From Variovorax paradoxus (GTDB lineage Bacteria > Pseudomonadota > Gammaproteobacteria > Burkholderiales > Burkholderiaceae_C): a stretch of DNA of 64,000 bases. Position numbers and translations under genes: made by a program. Where the stretch lies: contig NZ_JAUSRN010000008.1 of the NCBI RefSeq assembly GCF_030811855.1, positions 124,001 through 188,000 on the forward strand, given 5' to 3'. Positions 25,568 to 34,875 of this stretch are shown piece after piece (within the stretch, counting starts at the first letter, position 1; the number at the start of each line of letters is the position of its first letter). The notes beneath the pieces are model-generated. The model had not been told where the DNA came from and ran no database searches. It worked only from the letters and a program-made list of their open reading frames with translations.

Positions 25568-26409
25568 TGGGACAATCCCGCGCCATGTCTTCCGCTTCCG
25601 CCGCCTCGTCCGAATCCTGGCCCTGGCCGACGGCCATCCGCGCCAGTGCGGCCTGGCACGTGGCGGCCATTGGTGCGGGCGCCCTGGTGCCGGGCGCAAT
25701 GCCCTGGGCCATCGGCGCCATCGTGCTGAACCATGCCCTGATCACCGGTGCGGGGCTCACGCCGCGCAGCAGCCTGCTGGGCCCCAATGTCACGCGCCTG
25801 CCCGAGGCGGCCGGGGCCCGGCGCCAAGTGGCCATCACCATCGACGACGGGCCCGATCCCGAGGTCACGCCCAGGGTGCTCGACCTGCTGGATGCGCTCG
25901 GCCAGCGCGCCACCTTCTTCTGCATTGCCGAGCGCGTCTTTGCGCATCCGGCACTGGCACGCGAGATCGTGGCGCGAGGCCACAGCATCCAGAACCACAC
26001 CGCGCAGCACCGGCACAATTTTTCCTTTCTCGGCCCCCGCGGCTTTGCCAGCGAGATTGCGCGCGCGCAAGACATCCTGGCTGAAGCCACCGGCCAGCGC
26101 CCGACTTGTTTCCGCGCGCCGGCCGGTTTGCGCAATCCGTTCCTGGAGCCCGTGCTGCACCGGCTAGGCCTGTCGCTCGTGAGCTGGACGCGGCGCGGCT
26201 TCGACACGCGCGAAGGCGACCCGGCCAAGGTCATGGCGCGCCTGGGCCGCAATCTGCAGGCGCGCGACATCCTGCTTCTGCACGACGGCAACGCCGCGCG
26301 CACCCCTGAAGGAACCCCCGTTTTGCTGGAGGTATTGCCCTTGCTTCTCGAACGCTTGCACGCCGGCGGACTGCACGCCGTCACCTTGCCGGAAGGCCTT
26401 GAACCATGA
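25567..26409 (+). CDS. NodB-type polysaccharide deacetylase with N-terminal membrane segments
   Basis: 280 residues. Two hydrophobic segments occupy residues about 25-65. The NodB domain follows with the metal/catalytic motif TIDDGPDPEVTP, the His pair in NHTAQH, FRAPAGLRNP and a closing LLLHDGN. Members remove acetyl or formyl groups from amino sugars. In this cluster it may modify the glycan part of the pigment lipid, which is inference. The ATG overlaps the previous stop; an alternative ATG six codons on is possible. The following gene overlaps by ATGA. Confidence 0.85.
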   Translation: MGQSRAMSSASAASSESWPWPTAIRASAAWHVAAIGAGALVPGAMPWAIGAIVLNHALITGAGLTPRSSLLGPNVTRLPEAAGARRQVAITIDDGPDPEVTPRVLDLLDALGQRATFFCIAERVFAHPALAREIVARGHSIQNHTAQHRHNFSFLGPRGFASEIARAQDILAEATGQRPTCFRAPAGLRNPFLEPVLHRLGLSLVSWTRRGFDTREGDPAKVMARLGRNLQARDILLLHDGNAARTPEGTPVLLEVLPLLLERLHAGGLHAVTLPEGLEP

Positions 26410-27170
26410 GCGCCATGCCGCCTCTTTCCACCGATACAGCCTGGCGCGAACTTCACGAGGCCGCCACCGTTCCCTACAAGAAGGGCGGCAGCTTCGCCTG
26501 GCATTTCGCGCGCGGCAAGCTCGGCCGCGACCCGGTGTTTCGCGGCCTGCTCGAACGCGGGCTGATCGACTCGGCCCATCGGCGCGTGGTCGACATCGGC
26601 TGCGGGCAGGGGCTCTTCGCGAGCTTGCTGGCTTCGATGAGCCGCATGCAGACGCATGGCCGCTGGCCGTCCTCCTGGAAGACCACGCCGGCGGCGGCCG
26701 ACTACACGGGTATCGAGTTGATGCCCAAGGACGTGGCGCGCGCCGCCGCTTCCATCGGACATCTGCAGCCGGCGCCGCGGCTCCTCTGCGCCGACATGTG
26801 CTCGGCGCATTTGCCGGAATGCGACCTGGTCGTGATTCTCGACGTGCTTCATTACGTGGACATCGAGGCGCAGAACGGCGTGCTTCAGCGCGTGCGCGAC
26901 GCACTGCGGCGCGGCAGCAATGCGAATGCCCGGCTGCTGCTGCGCATTGGCGACGCGTCGAGCAAGCGCGGCTTTGCCATCAGCCAGTGGGTCGATCGCA
27001 CTGTGACACGCATTCGCGGCCACAAAGTCTCGCCCACCTGGGGGCGTCCGCTGGCCGATTGGGTCGCGGTGCTGCAGCGACTGGAGTTTCGCGTGCAGAG
27101 CATTCCGATGAGCGAAGGCACGCCCTTTGCCAACGTGCTGCTCGTGGCCGACCTGCAGCCCGCCCCGTGA
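26406..27170 (+). CDS. Class I SAM-dependent methyltransferase
   Basis: 254 residues. The SAM-binding motif VVDIGCGQGLFASLL lies near residue 62 and the motif-IV-like segment CDLVVILDVLHYVD near residue 140. Aryl polyenes often carry methyl groups on the aryl head; this cytosolic enzyme is a candidate for that step. It is coupled by ATGA overlap to the deacetylase gene and followed after two bases by the dehydratase gene. The exact acceptor cannot be read from the sequence. Confidence 0.78.
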   Translation: MSAMPPLSTDTAWRELHEAATVPYKKGGSFAWHFARGKLGRDPVFRGLLERGLIDSAHRRVVDIGCGQGLFASLLASMSRMQTHGRWPSSWKTTPAAADYTGIELMPKDVARAAASIGHLQPAPRLLCADMCSAHLPECDLVVILDVLHYVDIEAQNGVLQRVRDALRRGSNANARLLLRIGDASSKRGFAISQWVDRTVTRIRGHKVSPTWGRPLADWVAVLQRLEFRVQSIPMSEGTPFANVLLVADLQPAP

Positions 27171-27172
27171 CC

Positions 27173-27631
27173 ATGGCTGTGCAGACGCTCGACCGTGCCG
27201 GCATTGCCGAGCGCATTCCGCACAGCGGCAGCATGTGCCTGCTGGAGCGGCTTGATCGCTGGGACGCCGAGTCCATCCATTGCAGCACCCGCACACACCT
27301 GCACCCGGACAATCCGTTGCGGACGGCCGGTGGGTTGCTTGCGCCCAACGCCATCGAGTACGCAGCCCAGGCCATGGCCCTGCACGGCGGCCTGCTGGCG
27401 GCCGAGGGGAGCACGCCCTCGGCCGGGTTCCTTGCGAGCGCGCGCAACGTGCGCTTCTCGGTTGCGCGGCTTGATACCGTCGACGGCGAGTTGCAGGTGC
27501 AGGCGCGGCGCCTCTCGGGCGACACGTACCAGATCCTCTATGAATTCGCGGTGAACGACAGCGCTGGGCGTGTGCTGGCCGAAGGCCGCGCCGTGGTGGT
27601 GCTGAACACACCGCTCGCAACCGGAGCATGA
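27173..27631 (+). CDS. Hotdog-fold 3-hydroxyacyl-ACP dehydratase (ApeP-like)
   Basis: 152 residues. The segments RIPHSGSMCLLERLDRWD and LLAPNAIEYAAQAMALHGGL resemble the ApeP-type dehydratases of aryl polyene synthesis, in which a His near the N-terminus and a second acidic residue in the long helix act in dehydration. It would work with the ketoreductase that follows four bases later and perhaps with the hotdog domain fused to the ligase. The ATG at 27173 is two bases after the methyltransferase stop. Confidence 0.82.
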   Translation: MAVQTLDRAGIAERIPHSGSMCLLERLDRWDAESIHCSTRTHLHPDNPLRTAGGLLAPNAIEYAAQAMALHGGLLAAEGSTPSAGFLASARNVRFSVARLDTVDGELQVQARRLSGDTYQILYEFAVNDSAGRVLAEGRAVVVLNTPLATGA

Positions 27632-27635
27632 GGCC

Positions 27636-28367
27636 ATGAGTCTTGAAGGAAAACGCGCACTCATCACCGGCGCCAGCGGTGCGCTGGGTGCGGCCATGGC
27701 CGAGCGCCTGGCACGCGACGGCGCCACGGTGCTGCTGCATGCCAATTCGCGCCCCGAAGCGGTGGAGCAACTCGCGGCTGCCATCGTGGCCGCGGGCGGC
27801 AGGGCCGAGTGCCACGTGTTCGACCTGCGCAGCGACGACGACTGCCGAGTGGCATGCGAACGCATGCTCGAAGGCGGGCCGGTGCAGATTGTCGTCAACA
27901 ACGCGGGCGTGCACGACGACGCCGTGCTGCCCGGCATGCGCGCCGAGCAGTGGCATAAGGTTATCGACGTTTCGCTCAACGGATTTTTTCGCGTGACGCA
28001 GCCGCTTTTGCTGCCCATGATGCGCACGCGCTGGGGCCGCGTTCTCAACATCTCCTCGGTTTCGGCGCTGACCGGCAACCGCGGGCAGGTCAACTATGCC
28101 GCGGCCAAGGGTGCGCTCAACAGCGCGACCAAGGCGCTTTCGCTCGAAGTGGCGTCGCGCGGCGTGACCGTCAACGCCATTGCCCCCGGCATCATCGCCT
28201 CGCCCATGGCCGATGCGGTGTTCGATCCGGCGCTCATCAACCAGATGGTGCCGATGAAGCGCGCCGGAACGCCGCAGGAAGTTGCGGCGCTCGCGTCTTT
28301 CCTGGCGAGCGACGAAGCGGCCTACATCACAGGGCAGGTGATCTCGATCAACGGCGGGATGATCTAA
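27636..28367 (+). CDS. 3-oxoacyl-ACP reductase, FabG-like, of the aryl polyene cluster
   Basis: 243 residues, a short-chain dehydrogenase. It has the NADP-binding TGASGALGAAMA, NNAGVHDDA, the catalytic Ser in ISSVSALTGN and the YxxxK pair in NYAAAKGALNSATK, and ends with ISINGGMI as FabG proteins do. It reduces the beta-keto group of the ACP-bound chain. In described aryl polyene clusters a ketosynthase gene usually adjoins the dehydratase and reductase; none is present here. This is the last gene of the rightward arm, 13 bases from the convergent glycosyltransferase gene. Confidence 0.88.
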   Translation: MSLEGKRALITGASGALGAAMAERLARDGATVLLHANSRPEAVEQLAAAIVAAGGRAECHVFDLRSDDDCRVACERMLEGGPVQIVVNNAGVHDDAVLPGMRAEQWHKVIDVSLNGFFRVTQPLLLPMMRTRWGRVLNISSVSALTGNRGQVNYAAAKGALNSATKALSLEVASRGVTVNAIAPGIIASPMADAVFDPALINQMVPMKRAGTPQEVAALASFLASDEAAYITGQVISINGGMI

Positions 28368-28380
28368 CCCGCCGAGTTCC

Positions 28381-29157
28381 TCAAGGCTGGAACGGCGGCA
28401 TGCGCCGCGCCTTGCGCCACAGAAGCCCGGGCAGGCGCAAGGCGAATTCGATCATCAGCCGCGTGTGCATCCACGTCAGCAGCACGTTGTCGCGCCCATA
28501 GCGAAAGTGCGAAACTCCGCCTTCCTCGGCCGTCAGGTACTTCACCGGCGCGTCGATGTTCACGGGCTTGACGCCGCGCCAGGCGAGCCGCACGACGGCT
28601 TCGGTGTCGAAGTCGAAGCGGCGCATCCAGGGCTGCCTCTGCATCACGGCAATGAGGTCAGCCACGGGGTAGACGCGAAATCCATAAAGCGAATCGCCCA
28701 CGCCGGCAAACAGGGTCTCCAACTGGGTCCAGCCGTTGGACACGCGCCGCCCGCGCACGCGCAGCAGCGGGGCGGAGGCATCGAACACGGGTCGGCCCAG
28801 CACCATGGTTTCGGGCCGGGCTTGCGACGCATGCATGAAAGCGGGAATCAGATTGGCCGGATGCTGCCCATCGGAATCCATGGTCAGTGCATGCGTGAAG
28901 CCGGCGTTGCGCGCTTCGCAGAGGCCGTGCAGCACAGCCGCGCCCTTGCCCTGGTTCTGGGGCAGCAGCCATACGCGCAGGCCGGGATCGCCGGCCGCCA
29001 ATTGCTGCAGGCGCTCGCCCGTGCCGTCGGTGCTGCCGTCCAGCACCACCCACACCGGATTCCACTGCGCGCGCGCCGCTTCGACGGTCGAGAACAGGCG
29101 TTCGCCCGTGTTGTAGCTGGGAATCAGGACAAGGTGTGTGCGCGAGGCGTCTGGCAT
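28381..29157 (-). CDS. Family 2 glycosyltransferase
   Basis: 258 residues. The GT-A fold shows as THLVLIPSYNTGERL, WVVLDGSTDGTGERL, the NQGKGAAVLHGL segment and the metal-binding TMDSDGQH. It probably transfers a sugar to a lipid carrier; C-terminal residues 205-258 contain an amphipathic stretch near a basic end. The start at 29157 lies 34 bases inside the acyltransferase gene, so the two are coupled. Longer in-frame starts reach further into that gene and are less likely. Within the leftward arm it may glycosylate the pigment lipid. Confidence 0.82.
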   Translation of the reverse strand: MPDASRTHLVLIPSYNTGERLFSTVEAARAQWNPVWVVLDGSTDGTGERLQQLAAGDPGLRVWLLPQNQGKGAAVLHGLCEARNAGFTHALTMDSDGQHPANLIPAFMHASQARPETMVLGRPVFDASAPLLRVRGRRVSNGWTQLETLFAGVGDSLYGFRVYPVADLIAVMQRQPWMRRFDFDTEAVVRLAWRGVKPVNIDAPVKYLTAEEGGVSHFRYGRDNVLLTWMHTRLMIEFALRLPGLLWRKARRMPPFQP

Positions 29158-29927
29158 TCGGGGGACGCGTCGTTGGCGCGCTGTTCCAAGTTTTGGCGAA
29201 AGTATTGTTCCAGCTCCGATTGCAGCACATGGCTGTCTGGAAGGGGTGCGAACCGTTCGCCCAGCCGCAGTGTGAAGACGATGGGCAGCGGCGGTACGCG
29301 CCACAGCGGCCAGCCCTTGCTGAGGTAGGGCGAGTCGGTTTCGATGAACACGGTCTGGATCGGCGCTTGCGCGAGCTTGGCGATCAGTGTCACGCCATGG
29401 CCGAAGGGGTTGAGCGGCGGCGTGACGGTGCGCGTGCCTTCGGGAAAAATGACCAACTGCCCGCCGTTGCGAAGGTCGGCCACGGCCAGCCGCACCATGG
29501 TGCGCGCGGATTCGTTGCTGATGTAGCGCGCGAGCCGCGCACCCGCGCCAAGAAAGATGTTGCGCAGCAGGTCGGCCTTCATGATGCAGGCGCTGCGCGG
29601 CAGCCGCGCCACCAGCAGCAGGGCATCGAGCATCGTGGGGTGGTTGGCGACGAAGATCACGCCGGGCTCGCTGCGCATCGGATCCAGGCAGCTGGCGTCG
29701 ATGCGCATCATCCCCGTGACCGAGGCCAGGCCCCAGAACATGCGGTACGCAAAGGCGATGGTCAGCCGGCCCAGGGTGCGGGCTGGCGCCTCCGGCATCA
29801 CCGGGTACAGCAGCATGGCGACGAAATTCCAGGCGAGCGAAATGAGGCCGAGGAAAAGCAGCAGCGCGTAGAGCATCAACGCGAGTGGAATGGCCGTGAG
29901 AATGCGCAGCACGCGGGTCATCGACAT
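29124..29927 (-). CDS. 1-acylglycerol-3-phosphate acyltransferase-like (PlsC family) protein
   Basis: 267 residues. Hydrophobic N-terminal segments (IPLALMLYALLLFLGL) precede the family motifs NHPTMLD (HX4D) and FPEGTRT. PlsC-type enzymes transfer acyl chains to glycerol phosphate or related heads; in this cluster it may assemble the lipid part of the aryl polyene. Two ATGs (29927, 29921) give nearly the same protein. It follows the chorismatase gene by 31 bases and overlaps the glycosyltransferase gene. Confidence 0.82.
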   Translation of the reverse strand: MSMTRVLRILTAIPLALMLYALLLFLGLISLAWNFVAMLLYPVMPEAPARTLGRLTIAFAYRMFWGLASVTGMMRIDASCLDPMRSEPGVIFVANHPTMLDALLLVARLPRSACIMKADLLRNIFLGAGARLARYISNESARTMVRLAVADLRNGGQLVIFPEGTRTVTPPLNPFGHGVTLIAKLAQAPIQTVFIETDSPYLSKGWPLWRVPPLPIVFTLRLGERFAPLPDSHVLQSELEQYFRQNLEQRANDASPECQTPRAHTLS

Positions 29928-29958
29928 GGGTTCGTCGGTCCGATTCGATCGCAGCGGG

Positions 29959-30996
29959 TCAGGCCCGCAGGCGACCCGGGGCGACAGCATGGGCTTCGAT
30001 CTCGACCAGCAGGTCGCTGCGGCAAATGTCTGCCTCCAGGTAGACGGCATGGCGGATCATCGGCGCGCCGGCGCCGAGCGCGCTTTCGATCACGCCGCGC
30101 ACCTTGTCGGTATCGGCCGGATGGCGCACGTACACCACGCAATCGAGCGTGGCGAGCGAGAACGCTTCCGAAACCTGGGTGACTTGGCTGTTGGCTGCCG
30201 CGATGACAGCTTCGAGATTGCGCAGCGTTTCGCGCGTTTGCTCCAGCACGTCGCCCTGGTGAACGGTTTCATGGCCGACGATGCTGGCAGTGCCCGAGAT
30301 GAAGAGCGCCACCTGGCCATTGCCGATCTCGGCCAGCGCGGCGCGCGAGAAGGTGGGCGAGCGCGGCCCGTAAGTTTCGGGGTAGCGGTAGGCCGAGACC
30401 TGGCGCGGATTTTCGACCGGCAACGGCGCCTTCTGGCCGGCCAGGAAGCGGATCGACAACGCGCCCTGGTGAATGCCCAGCGCACAAGCCGCGGGCGCGC
30501 CCTCGAAGGCGGCGCGGCCGGCTTCGAAGAAGGCTTCCTGGCGCCCGAGGTTGAACTGGCGGTAGCGCTCCAGCCCGCCGCCGTCGCCATTGATCTGCGG
30601 CAGGTAGTTCCAGATGCGCAGCAGGTGCGGTGTTGCGGCCTGATCGAGTGTCTTGAACAGGTCGCCATAAGCGCTGTGGGCGATTTCGGCGAGGTTCTGT
30701 TCTTCCACGGATTCGTCGATGTCGATGGCGCCGAGCAGCCAATGGCCATCGGTGCGCCAGCGGGCAATGCCGGTGGTGCCAGATTCGACGTTCGCGCTGG
30801 TCACGTGCCACACGTCGGCCATGGCACCTTGCGCCGAAAGTACGCGCGCGTTGACTGTCGGCATCCACGCCAGCTCGTGCGGCGTGCCGTAGCCGAGCGC
30901 CGCAAAAGGCGCGGCGCCGTTCGCGGCCAGCGCGAGGCAGGCGGGCAGTGAAAGGCGCTCGACGCGCAGGTGGGAGTTTTCGCCCTGGACTCGCAC
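29959..30996 (-). CDS. xanB2: XanB2-like chorismatase (hydroxybenzoate synthase)
   Basis: 345 residues from a GTG two bases after the stop of the upstream methyltransferase gene. The length and the C-terminal signature LEADICRSDLLVEIEAHA match the chorismatase family of FkbO, Hyg5 and XanB2, which has a RidA-like C-terminal fold. XanB2 hydrolyses chorismate to 3- and 4-hydroxybenzoate; the 3-isomer starts the xanthomonadin polyene and the 4-isomer can feed ubiquinone. Sitting beside an ACP, a ligase and an exporter set, it should supply the aryl starter here. The frame is open upstream, but those extensions run through the methyltransferase gene. Confidence 0.8.
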   Translation of the reverse strand: MRVQGENSHLRVERLSLPACLALAANGAAPFAALGYGTPHELAWMPTVNARVLSAQGAMADVWHVTSANVESGTTGIARWRTDGHWLLGAIDIDESVEEQNLAEIAHSAYGDLFKTLDQAATPHLLRIWNYLPQINGDGGGLERYRQFNLGRQEAFFEAGRAAFEGAPAACALGIHQGALSIRFLAGQKAPLPVENPRQVSAYRYPETYGPRSPTFSRAALAEIGNGQVALFISGTASIVGHETVHQGDVLEQTRETLRNLEAVIAAANSQVTQVSEAFSLATLDCVVYVRHPADTDKVRGVIESALGAGAPMIRHAVYLEADICRSDLLVEIEAHAVAPGRLRA

Positions 30997-30998
30997 GG

Positions 30999-31787
30999 TC
31001 AGCCGGCCTCGACGGTGGTTTCCGGTTTGCGGGCCATGTACTCGGAGAAGACGCCCAGGCTCGCGTGCCGGCGCACGTCGGTGAAGCCCGCGGCGCGCAG
31101 CGCTTCCAGCACGCGTTCGGGAGGAATGCAGGCCTCGATGGTGTCCCAGTAGTAGCGCCACAGTTCCGAGGTGTTGGAGCGGCGACCCACCACGCGGGCA
31201 ATCAGCGGCACCACGGCGCGCATGTAGCCCTTGAGCAGCGCGGTGGCGATGCGGCCATTGGGCTTGGTGATCTCGAGCACCACCAGCCGTCCGCCGGGGC
31301 GCAGCACGCGGTGGAATTCGCCGAAGGCGGCCGCCACGTCGCTGATGTGGCGCATGGCATAGCCCATGCTCACGAAATCGCAGCTGGCGTCCGGCCGGGG
31401 CAGCGCTTCCGCCACGCCGGCAACCAGTTCGACGCCCGGCAGGTCGATCTGCTCCATCATGCCGACGCTGGGATCGACACCCGTTAATTTGCCGGTCGGG
31501 CCGATGATCTTGAGCGCCTCGCGGGCGACCAAGCCGGTGCCGATACCGACATCGAGAACCTGCGCGCCCTGGGCTAGCCCGGCCTGCGTCAGTGCGTCCC
31601 GCCGGTACGACGGACCGGTGCCGAAGGCGAGCACGCTTTCGATGCGGTCATAGTCGGCAGCGGTGCTGTCGAAGATGCGACGCAAGAATGCCTGGTGCTC
31701 CGTCTCGTTCTTGTAATACAGCGGTAGCGGGGTGTGGGGCGGCAGGATGGTCGGTTTCCCGGGCCCGACAGAAGGCGATGGCGTCAT
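30999..31787 (-). CDS. UbiE-like SAM-dependent methyltransferase
   Basis: 262 residues. A SAM-binding LDVGIGTGLVAREALK near residue 80, SMGYAMRHISDVAAAF, and the C-terminal YYWDTIEACIPPERVLEAL segment place it with UbiE-type C- or O-methyltransferases. It is the first gene of the leftward arm, two bases from the chorismatase GTG, so a hydroxybenzoate-derived acceptor is plausible, either the aryl head of the pigment or a quinone precursor. It is probably not the main ubiE, which has other conserved blocks; this is inference. Confidence 0.72.
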   Translation of the reverse strand: MTPSPSVGPGKPTILPPHTPLPLYYKNETEHQAFLRRIFDSTAADYDRIESVLAFGTGPSYRRDALTQAGLAQGAQVLDVGIGTGLVAREALKIIGPTGKLTGVDPSVGMMEQIDLPGVELVAGVAEALPRPDASCDFVSMGYAMRHISDVAAAFGEFHRVLRPGGRLVVLEITKPNGRIATALLKGYMRAVVPLIARVVGRRSNTSELWRYYWDTIEACIPPERVLEALRAAGFTDVRRHASLGVFSEYMARKPETTVEAG

Positions 31788-31892
31788 CGGGGGATTATCA
31801 CCAAAAGGGAGCGCCGCCTCGCCAGCCGTTGTGTGCGCCGGACAGTAAACTCGGAACCTGCTTTGAAAACACAGGATTGCGAGAGATAAGTC

Positions 31893-32621
31893 ATGGCCGG
31901 ACATAGCAAATGGGCAAACATTCAGCACCGGAAGGGCCGCCAGGACGAGAAGCGCGGAAAGCTCTGGACGCGCGCCATCCGCGAAATCACTGTGGCCGCG
32001 CGTGCCGGCGGGGGTGACCTCAGCGCCAACCCCCGTTTGCGGCTGGCAGTGGAAAAGGCCAAGGCAGTCAACCTGCCGATCGACACCGTCAAGCGCAACA
32101 TCGACAAGGCCACCGGCAATCTCGAAGGCGTCAATTACGAAGAAATTCGTTACGAAGGGTACGGCATCGGCGGCGCGGCGATCATCGTCGACACCATGAC
32201 AGACAACCGCGTGCGCACGGTGGCCGAGGTGCGCCACGCCTTCTCCAAGCACGGCGGCAACATGGGCACCGAAAACTCGGTGGCGTTCCAGTTCAAGCAC
32301 TGCGGGCAGATCATCTTTGCGCCGGGCACCAATGAAGACAAGGTCATGGAAGCCGCGCTCGAAGCCGGCGCCGAAGACGTCGTCACCGACGACGACGGCG
32401 CCATCGAGGTGATCACCGCCGTGACGGATTTCGAAACCGTCAAGAACGCGCTCGAAGCGCGCGGACTCAAGCCCGAGGTGGCCGAGGTCACCATGCGGGC
32501 CGAAAACACGATCGAACTGACCGGCGAAGACGCCGCCAGGATGCAGAAGCTGCTCGATGTGCTGGAAGACCTGGACGACGTCCAGGAGGTCTATCACAAC
32601 GCCGCGCTTTCGAATGAATGA
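31893..32621 (+). CDS. yebC: YebC/PmpR family transcription or translation factor
   Basis: 242 residues with the invariant start [18 protein letters not shown] and the family segments [33 protein letters not shown] and HGGNMG. YebC-type proteins were described as DNA-binding regulators and more recently as factors acting on stalled ribosomes; the sequence cannot distinguish these. GAGAGA lies about 8 bases before the ATG. It is divergent from the pigment gene arm and begins a rightward housekeeping block. Confidence 0.93.
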   Translation: MAGHSKWANIQHRKGRQDEKRGKLWTRAIREITVAARAGGGDLSANPRLRLAVEKAKAVNLPIDTVKRNIDKATGNLEGVNYEEIRYEGYGIGGAAIIVDTMTDNRVRTVAEVRHAFSKHGGNMGTENSVAFQFKHCGQIIFAPGTNEDKVMEAALEAGAEDVVTDDDGAIEVITAVTDFETVKNALEARGLKPEVAEVTMRAENTIELTGEDAARMQKLLDVLEDLDDVQEVYHNAALSNE

Positions 32622-32659
32622 ATGACCATTGATCCACAGCGAATGAAGAAGGCCCACGA

Positions 32660-33958
32660 ATGAAGGTACTGGTAATTGGGGGAGGGGGCCGGGAACACGC
32701 ATTGGCGTGGCGGTTGGCGCAGGCCAGCCGGGTCAGCCGCGTGTACGTGGCGCCGGGCAATGGCGGCACCGTGAGCGACGAGCGCTACGACTGCATCGAC
32801 ATCACCGAGCCCGCCGCGCTGCGCGAGTGGGCTGCCAAGGAAAAGATCTCGCTCACCGTCGTCGGTCCCGAGGCGCCCCTGGCGGCCGGCGTGGTGGACG
32901 AATTCCGCGCCCACGGCCTGCGCATCTTTGGCCCCACGCGGGCGGCCGCGCAGCTCGAGAGCTCCAAGGCGTTCTCCAAGGCGTTCATGAAGCGCCACAA
33001 GATCCCGACGGCCGAGTACGAGGCCTTCACCGATGCGGCCGCGGCCCACGCCTACATCGATGCCAAGGGCGCTCCCATCGTCGTCAAGGCCGACGGTCTG
33101 GCTGCTGGCAAGGGTGTGGTGGTGGCCATGACCGCGCAAGAGGCGCACGAGGCCGTCGACTTCATGCTGGTCGACAACAAGTTTGGCGTGTCTCACAACG
33201 ACGGCGGCGCGCGCGTCGTCATCGAAGAATTCCTGCAGGGCGAAGAAGCCAGCTTCATCGTGCTGTGCGACGGCAAGAACGTGACCGCACTGGCCACCAG
33301 CCAAGACCACAAGCGCCTGCTCGACAACGACGAAGGCCCCAACACGGGCGGCATGGGCGCATATTCGCCCGCACCGGTCGTCACTGCCGAAGTGCATGCA
33401 CGCGCCATGCGCGAGATCATCCTGCCGACCATCCGCGGCATGGAAAAGGACGGTATTCCGTTCACGGGCTTTCTCTATGCCGGCTTGATGATTGACGCGT
33501 CGGGTCACCCGAAGACGCTCGAATTCAATTGCCGCATGGGCGACCCCGAAACACAGCCGATCATGATGCGGCTTAAATCCGACTTGTTCGAAGTGTTCTG
33601 GCACGCCACCGACGGCACGCTCGACCAGGTCGAACTGCAGTGGGACCGTCGCGTGGCGCTTGGCGTGGTGATGGCGGCGCACGGCTATCCGCTCTCGCCG
33701 CGCAAGGGCGACCGCATCACCGGCATCCCGCCTGAGGCGCCCGATGCCGTGGTGTTCCACGCCGGCACCACGCAGCAAGACGGCGAGCTCAAGACCAGCG
33801 GCGGCCGCGTGCTATGCGTGACCGCACTGGCCGACAGCGTGAAGCTTGCGCAACAGCGGGCCTACGAGGTTGCTGCGCGCATCAATTTCGATGGCGCGCA
33901 ATACCGCAAGGACATTGGGCACCGCGCGGTCCACGCTCGCGCCAACCCGCACGCCTGA
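32660..33958 (+). CDS. purD: Phosphoribosylamine-glycine ligase (GAR synthetase)
   Basis: 432 residues, full length. ATP-grasp enzyme of purine synthesis that joins glycine to phosphoribosylamine. Seen are [19 protein letters not shown], a [12 protein letters not shown] block, [18 protein letters not shown], and [10 protein letters not shown] followed by [12 protein letters not shown]. It follows yebC by 38 bases, and its TGA overlaps the hemF ATG. Confidence 0.97.
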   Translation: MKVLVIGGGGREHALAWRLAQASRVSRVYVAPGNGGTVSDERYDCIDITEPAALREWAAKEKISLTVVGPEAPLAAGVVDEFRAHGLRIFGPTRAAAQLESSKAFSKAFMKRHKIPTAEYEAFTDAAAAHAYIDAKGAPIVVKADGLAAGKGVVVAMTAQEAHEAVDFMLVDNKFGVSHNDGGARVVIEEFLQGEEASFIVLCDGKNVTALATSQDHKRLLDNDEGPNTGGMGAYSPAPVVTAEVHARAMREIILPTIRGMEKDGIPFTGFLYAGLMIDASGHPKTLEFNCRMGDPETQPIMMRLKSDLFEVFWHATDGTLDQVELQWDRRVALGVVMAAHGYPLSPRKGDRITGIPPEAPDAVVFHAGTTQQDGELKTSGGRVLCVTALADSVKLAQQRAYEVAARINFDGAQYRKDIGHRAVHARANPHA

Positions 33959-34875
33959 TGCAACAGACCAACCCGGCCGCGGTCGGCGACTACCTGCGCA
34001 AGCTGCAGCAAGACATCGTCGCGGCCGTTGAAGCGGCCGACGGCGGCACCTGTACGCGCGACGCCTGGCAGAAGGATCCCGGCGAGGCGTTGCAAGGCAG
34101 CGGCCTCACGTGCATCCTCGAGGGCGGGGAGTTGTTCGAGCGCGCGGGCTGCGGCTTCTCGCAGGTGCGCGGGCCCAAGCTGCCGCCATCGGCCACGCAG
34201 AACCGGCCTGAACTCGCAGGTGCGCCGTTCGAGGCCATGGGCGTTTCGCTGGTGTTCCATCCGCGCAACCCCTACGTGCCCATCGTTCACATGAACGTGC
34301 GCATGCTGGCTGCGCTGCCCGAGGGCAAGGAGCCTGTATGCTGGTTCGGCGGCGGCATGGACTTGACGCCTTGCTACGGATTCGAGGAAGACGCGGTGCA
34401 CTTTCACACCGCGTGCCGCGATGCGCTTGCTGCCTTCGGCGACGACAAATATCCGCGCCTCAAGAACTGGTGCGACGAGTATTTCTTTCTCAAGCACCGC
34501 AACGAGCAACGTGGCATCGGCGGGATCTTCTTCGACGACTTCGCCGAGGGCGGATTCGAGAATGCCTTTGCAATGCTGCGCTCCGTGGGCAATGCCTTCC
34601 TGCCGGCCTACCTGCCCATCGTGGAGCGCCGCCGCGCCATGCCCTGGGGCGAGCGCGAACGGGCTTTCCAGCTCTACCGGCGCGGACGCTACGTGGAGTT
34701 CAACCTCGTGTGGGACCGCGGCACGCACTTCGGGCTGCAGTCGGGCGGGCGCACCGAATCGATCCTGCTGTCGATGCCGCCGCTCGCAAGCTGGGCCTAC
34801 CGCCAGCATCCGGAGCCGGGCACCCCCGAAGCCGCGCTCTACAGCGACTTCATCGTGCGGCGCGACTGGTTGTGA
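33958..34875 (+). CDS. hemF: Oxygen-dependent coproporphyrinogen III oxidase
   Basis: 305 residues. It oxidatively decarboxylates coproporphyrinogen III to protoporphyrinogen IX, using oxygen. Visible are [41 protein letters not shown] and [14 protein letters not shown], with [19 protein letters not shown] near the end. The ATG overlaps the purD stop (TGATG); longer in-frame extensions fall inside purD. Its own stop overlaps the nadD start. Confidence 0.97.
   Translation: MQQTNPAAVGDYLRKLQQDIVAAVEAADGGTCTRDAWQKDPGEALQGSGLTCILEGGELFERAGCGFSQVRGPKLPPSATQNRPELAGAPFEAMGVSLVFHPRNPYVPIVHMNVRMLAALPEGKEPVCWFGGGMDLTPCYGFEEDAVHFHTACRDALAAFGDDKYPRLKNWCDEYFFLKHRNEQRGIGGIFFDDFAEGGFENAFAMLRSVGNAFLPAYLPIVERRRAMPWGERERAFQLYRRGRYVEFNLVWDRGTHFGLQSGGRTESILLSMPPLASWAYRQHPEPGTPEAALYSDFIVRRDWL

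Noticed and set aside
22448..25699. A very long open frame on the minus strand opposite the LolA-like and MMPL genes
   Set aside because: It is antisense to proteins with clear motifs, its translation is low-complexity and His/Arg/Gln-rich, and such frames are common in high-G+C DNA.
25248..27956. A 900-residue open frame opposite the deacetylase and methyltransferase genes
   Set aside because: Spans several real genes with motifs and tight overlaps; the predicted protein is Arg/Ala-rich without domains.
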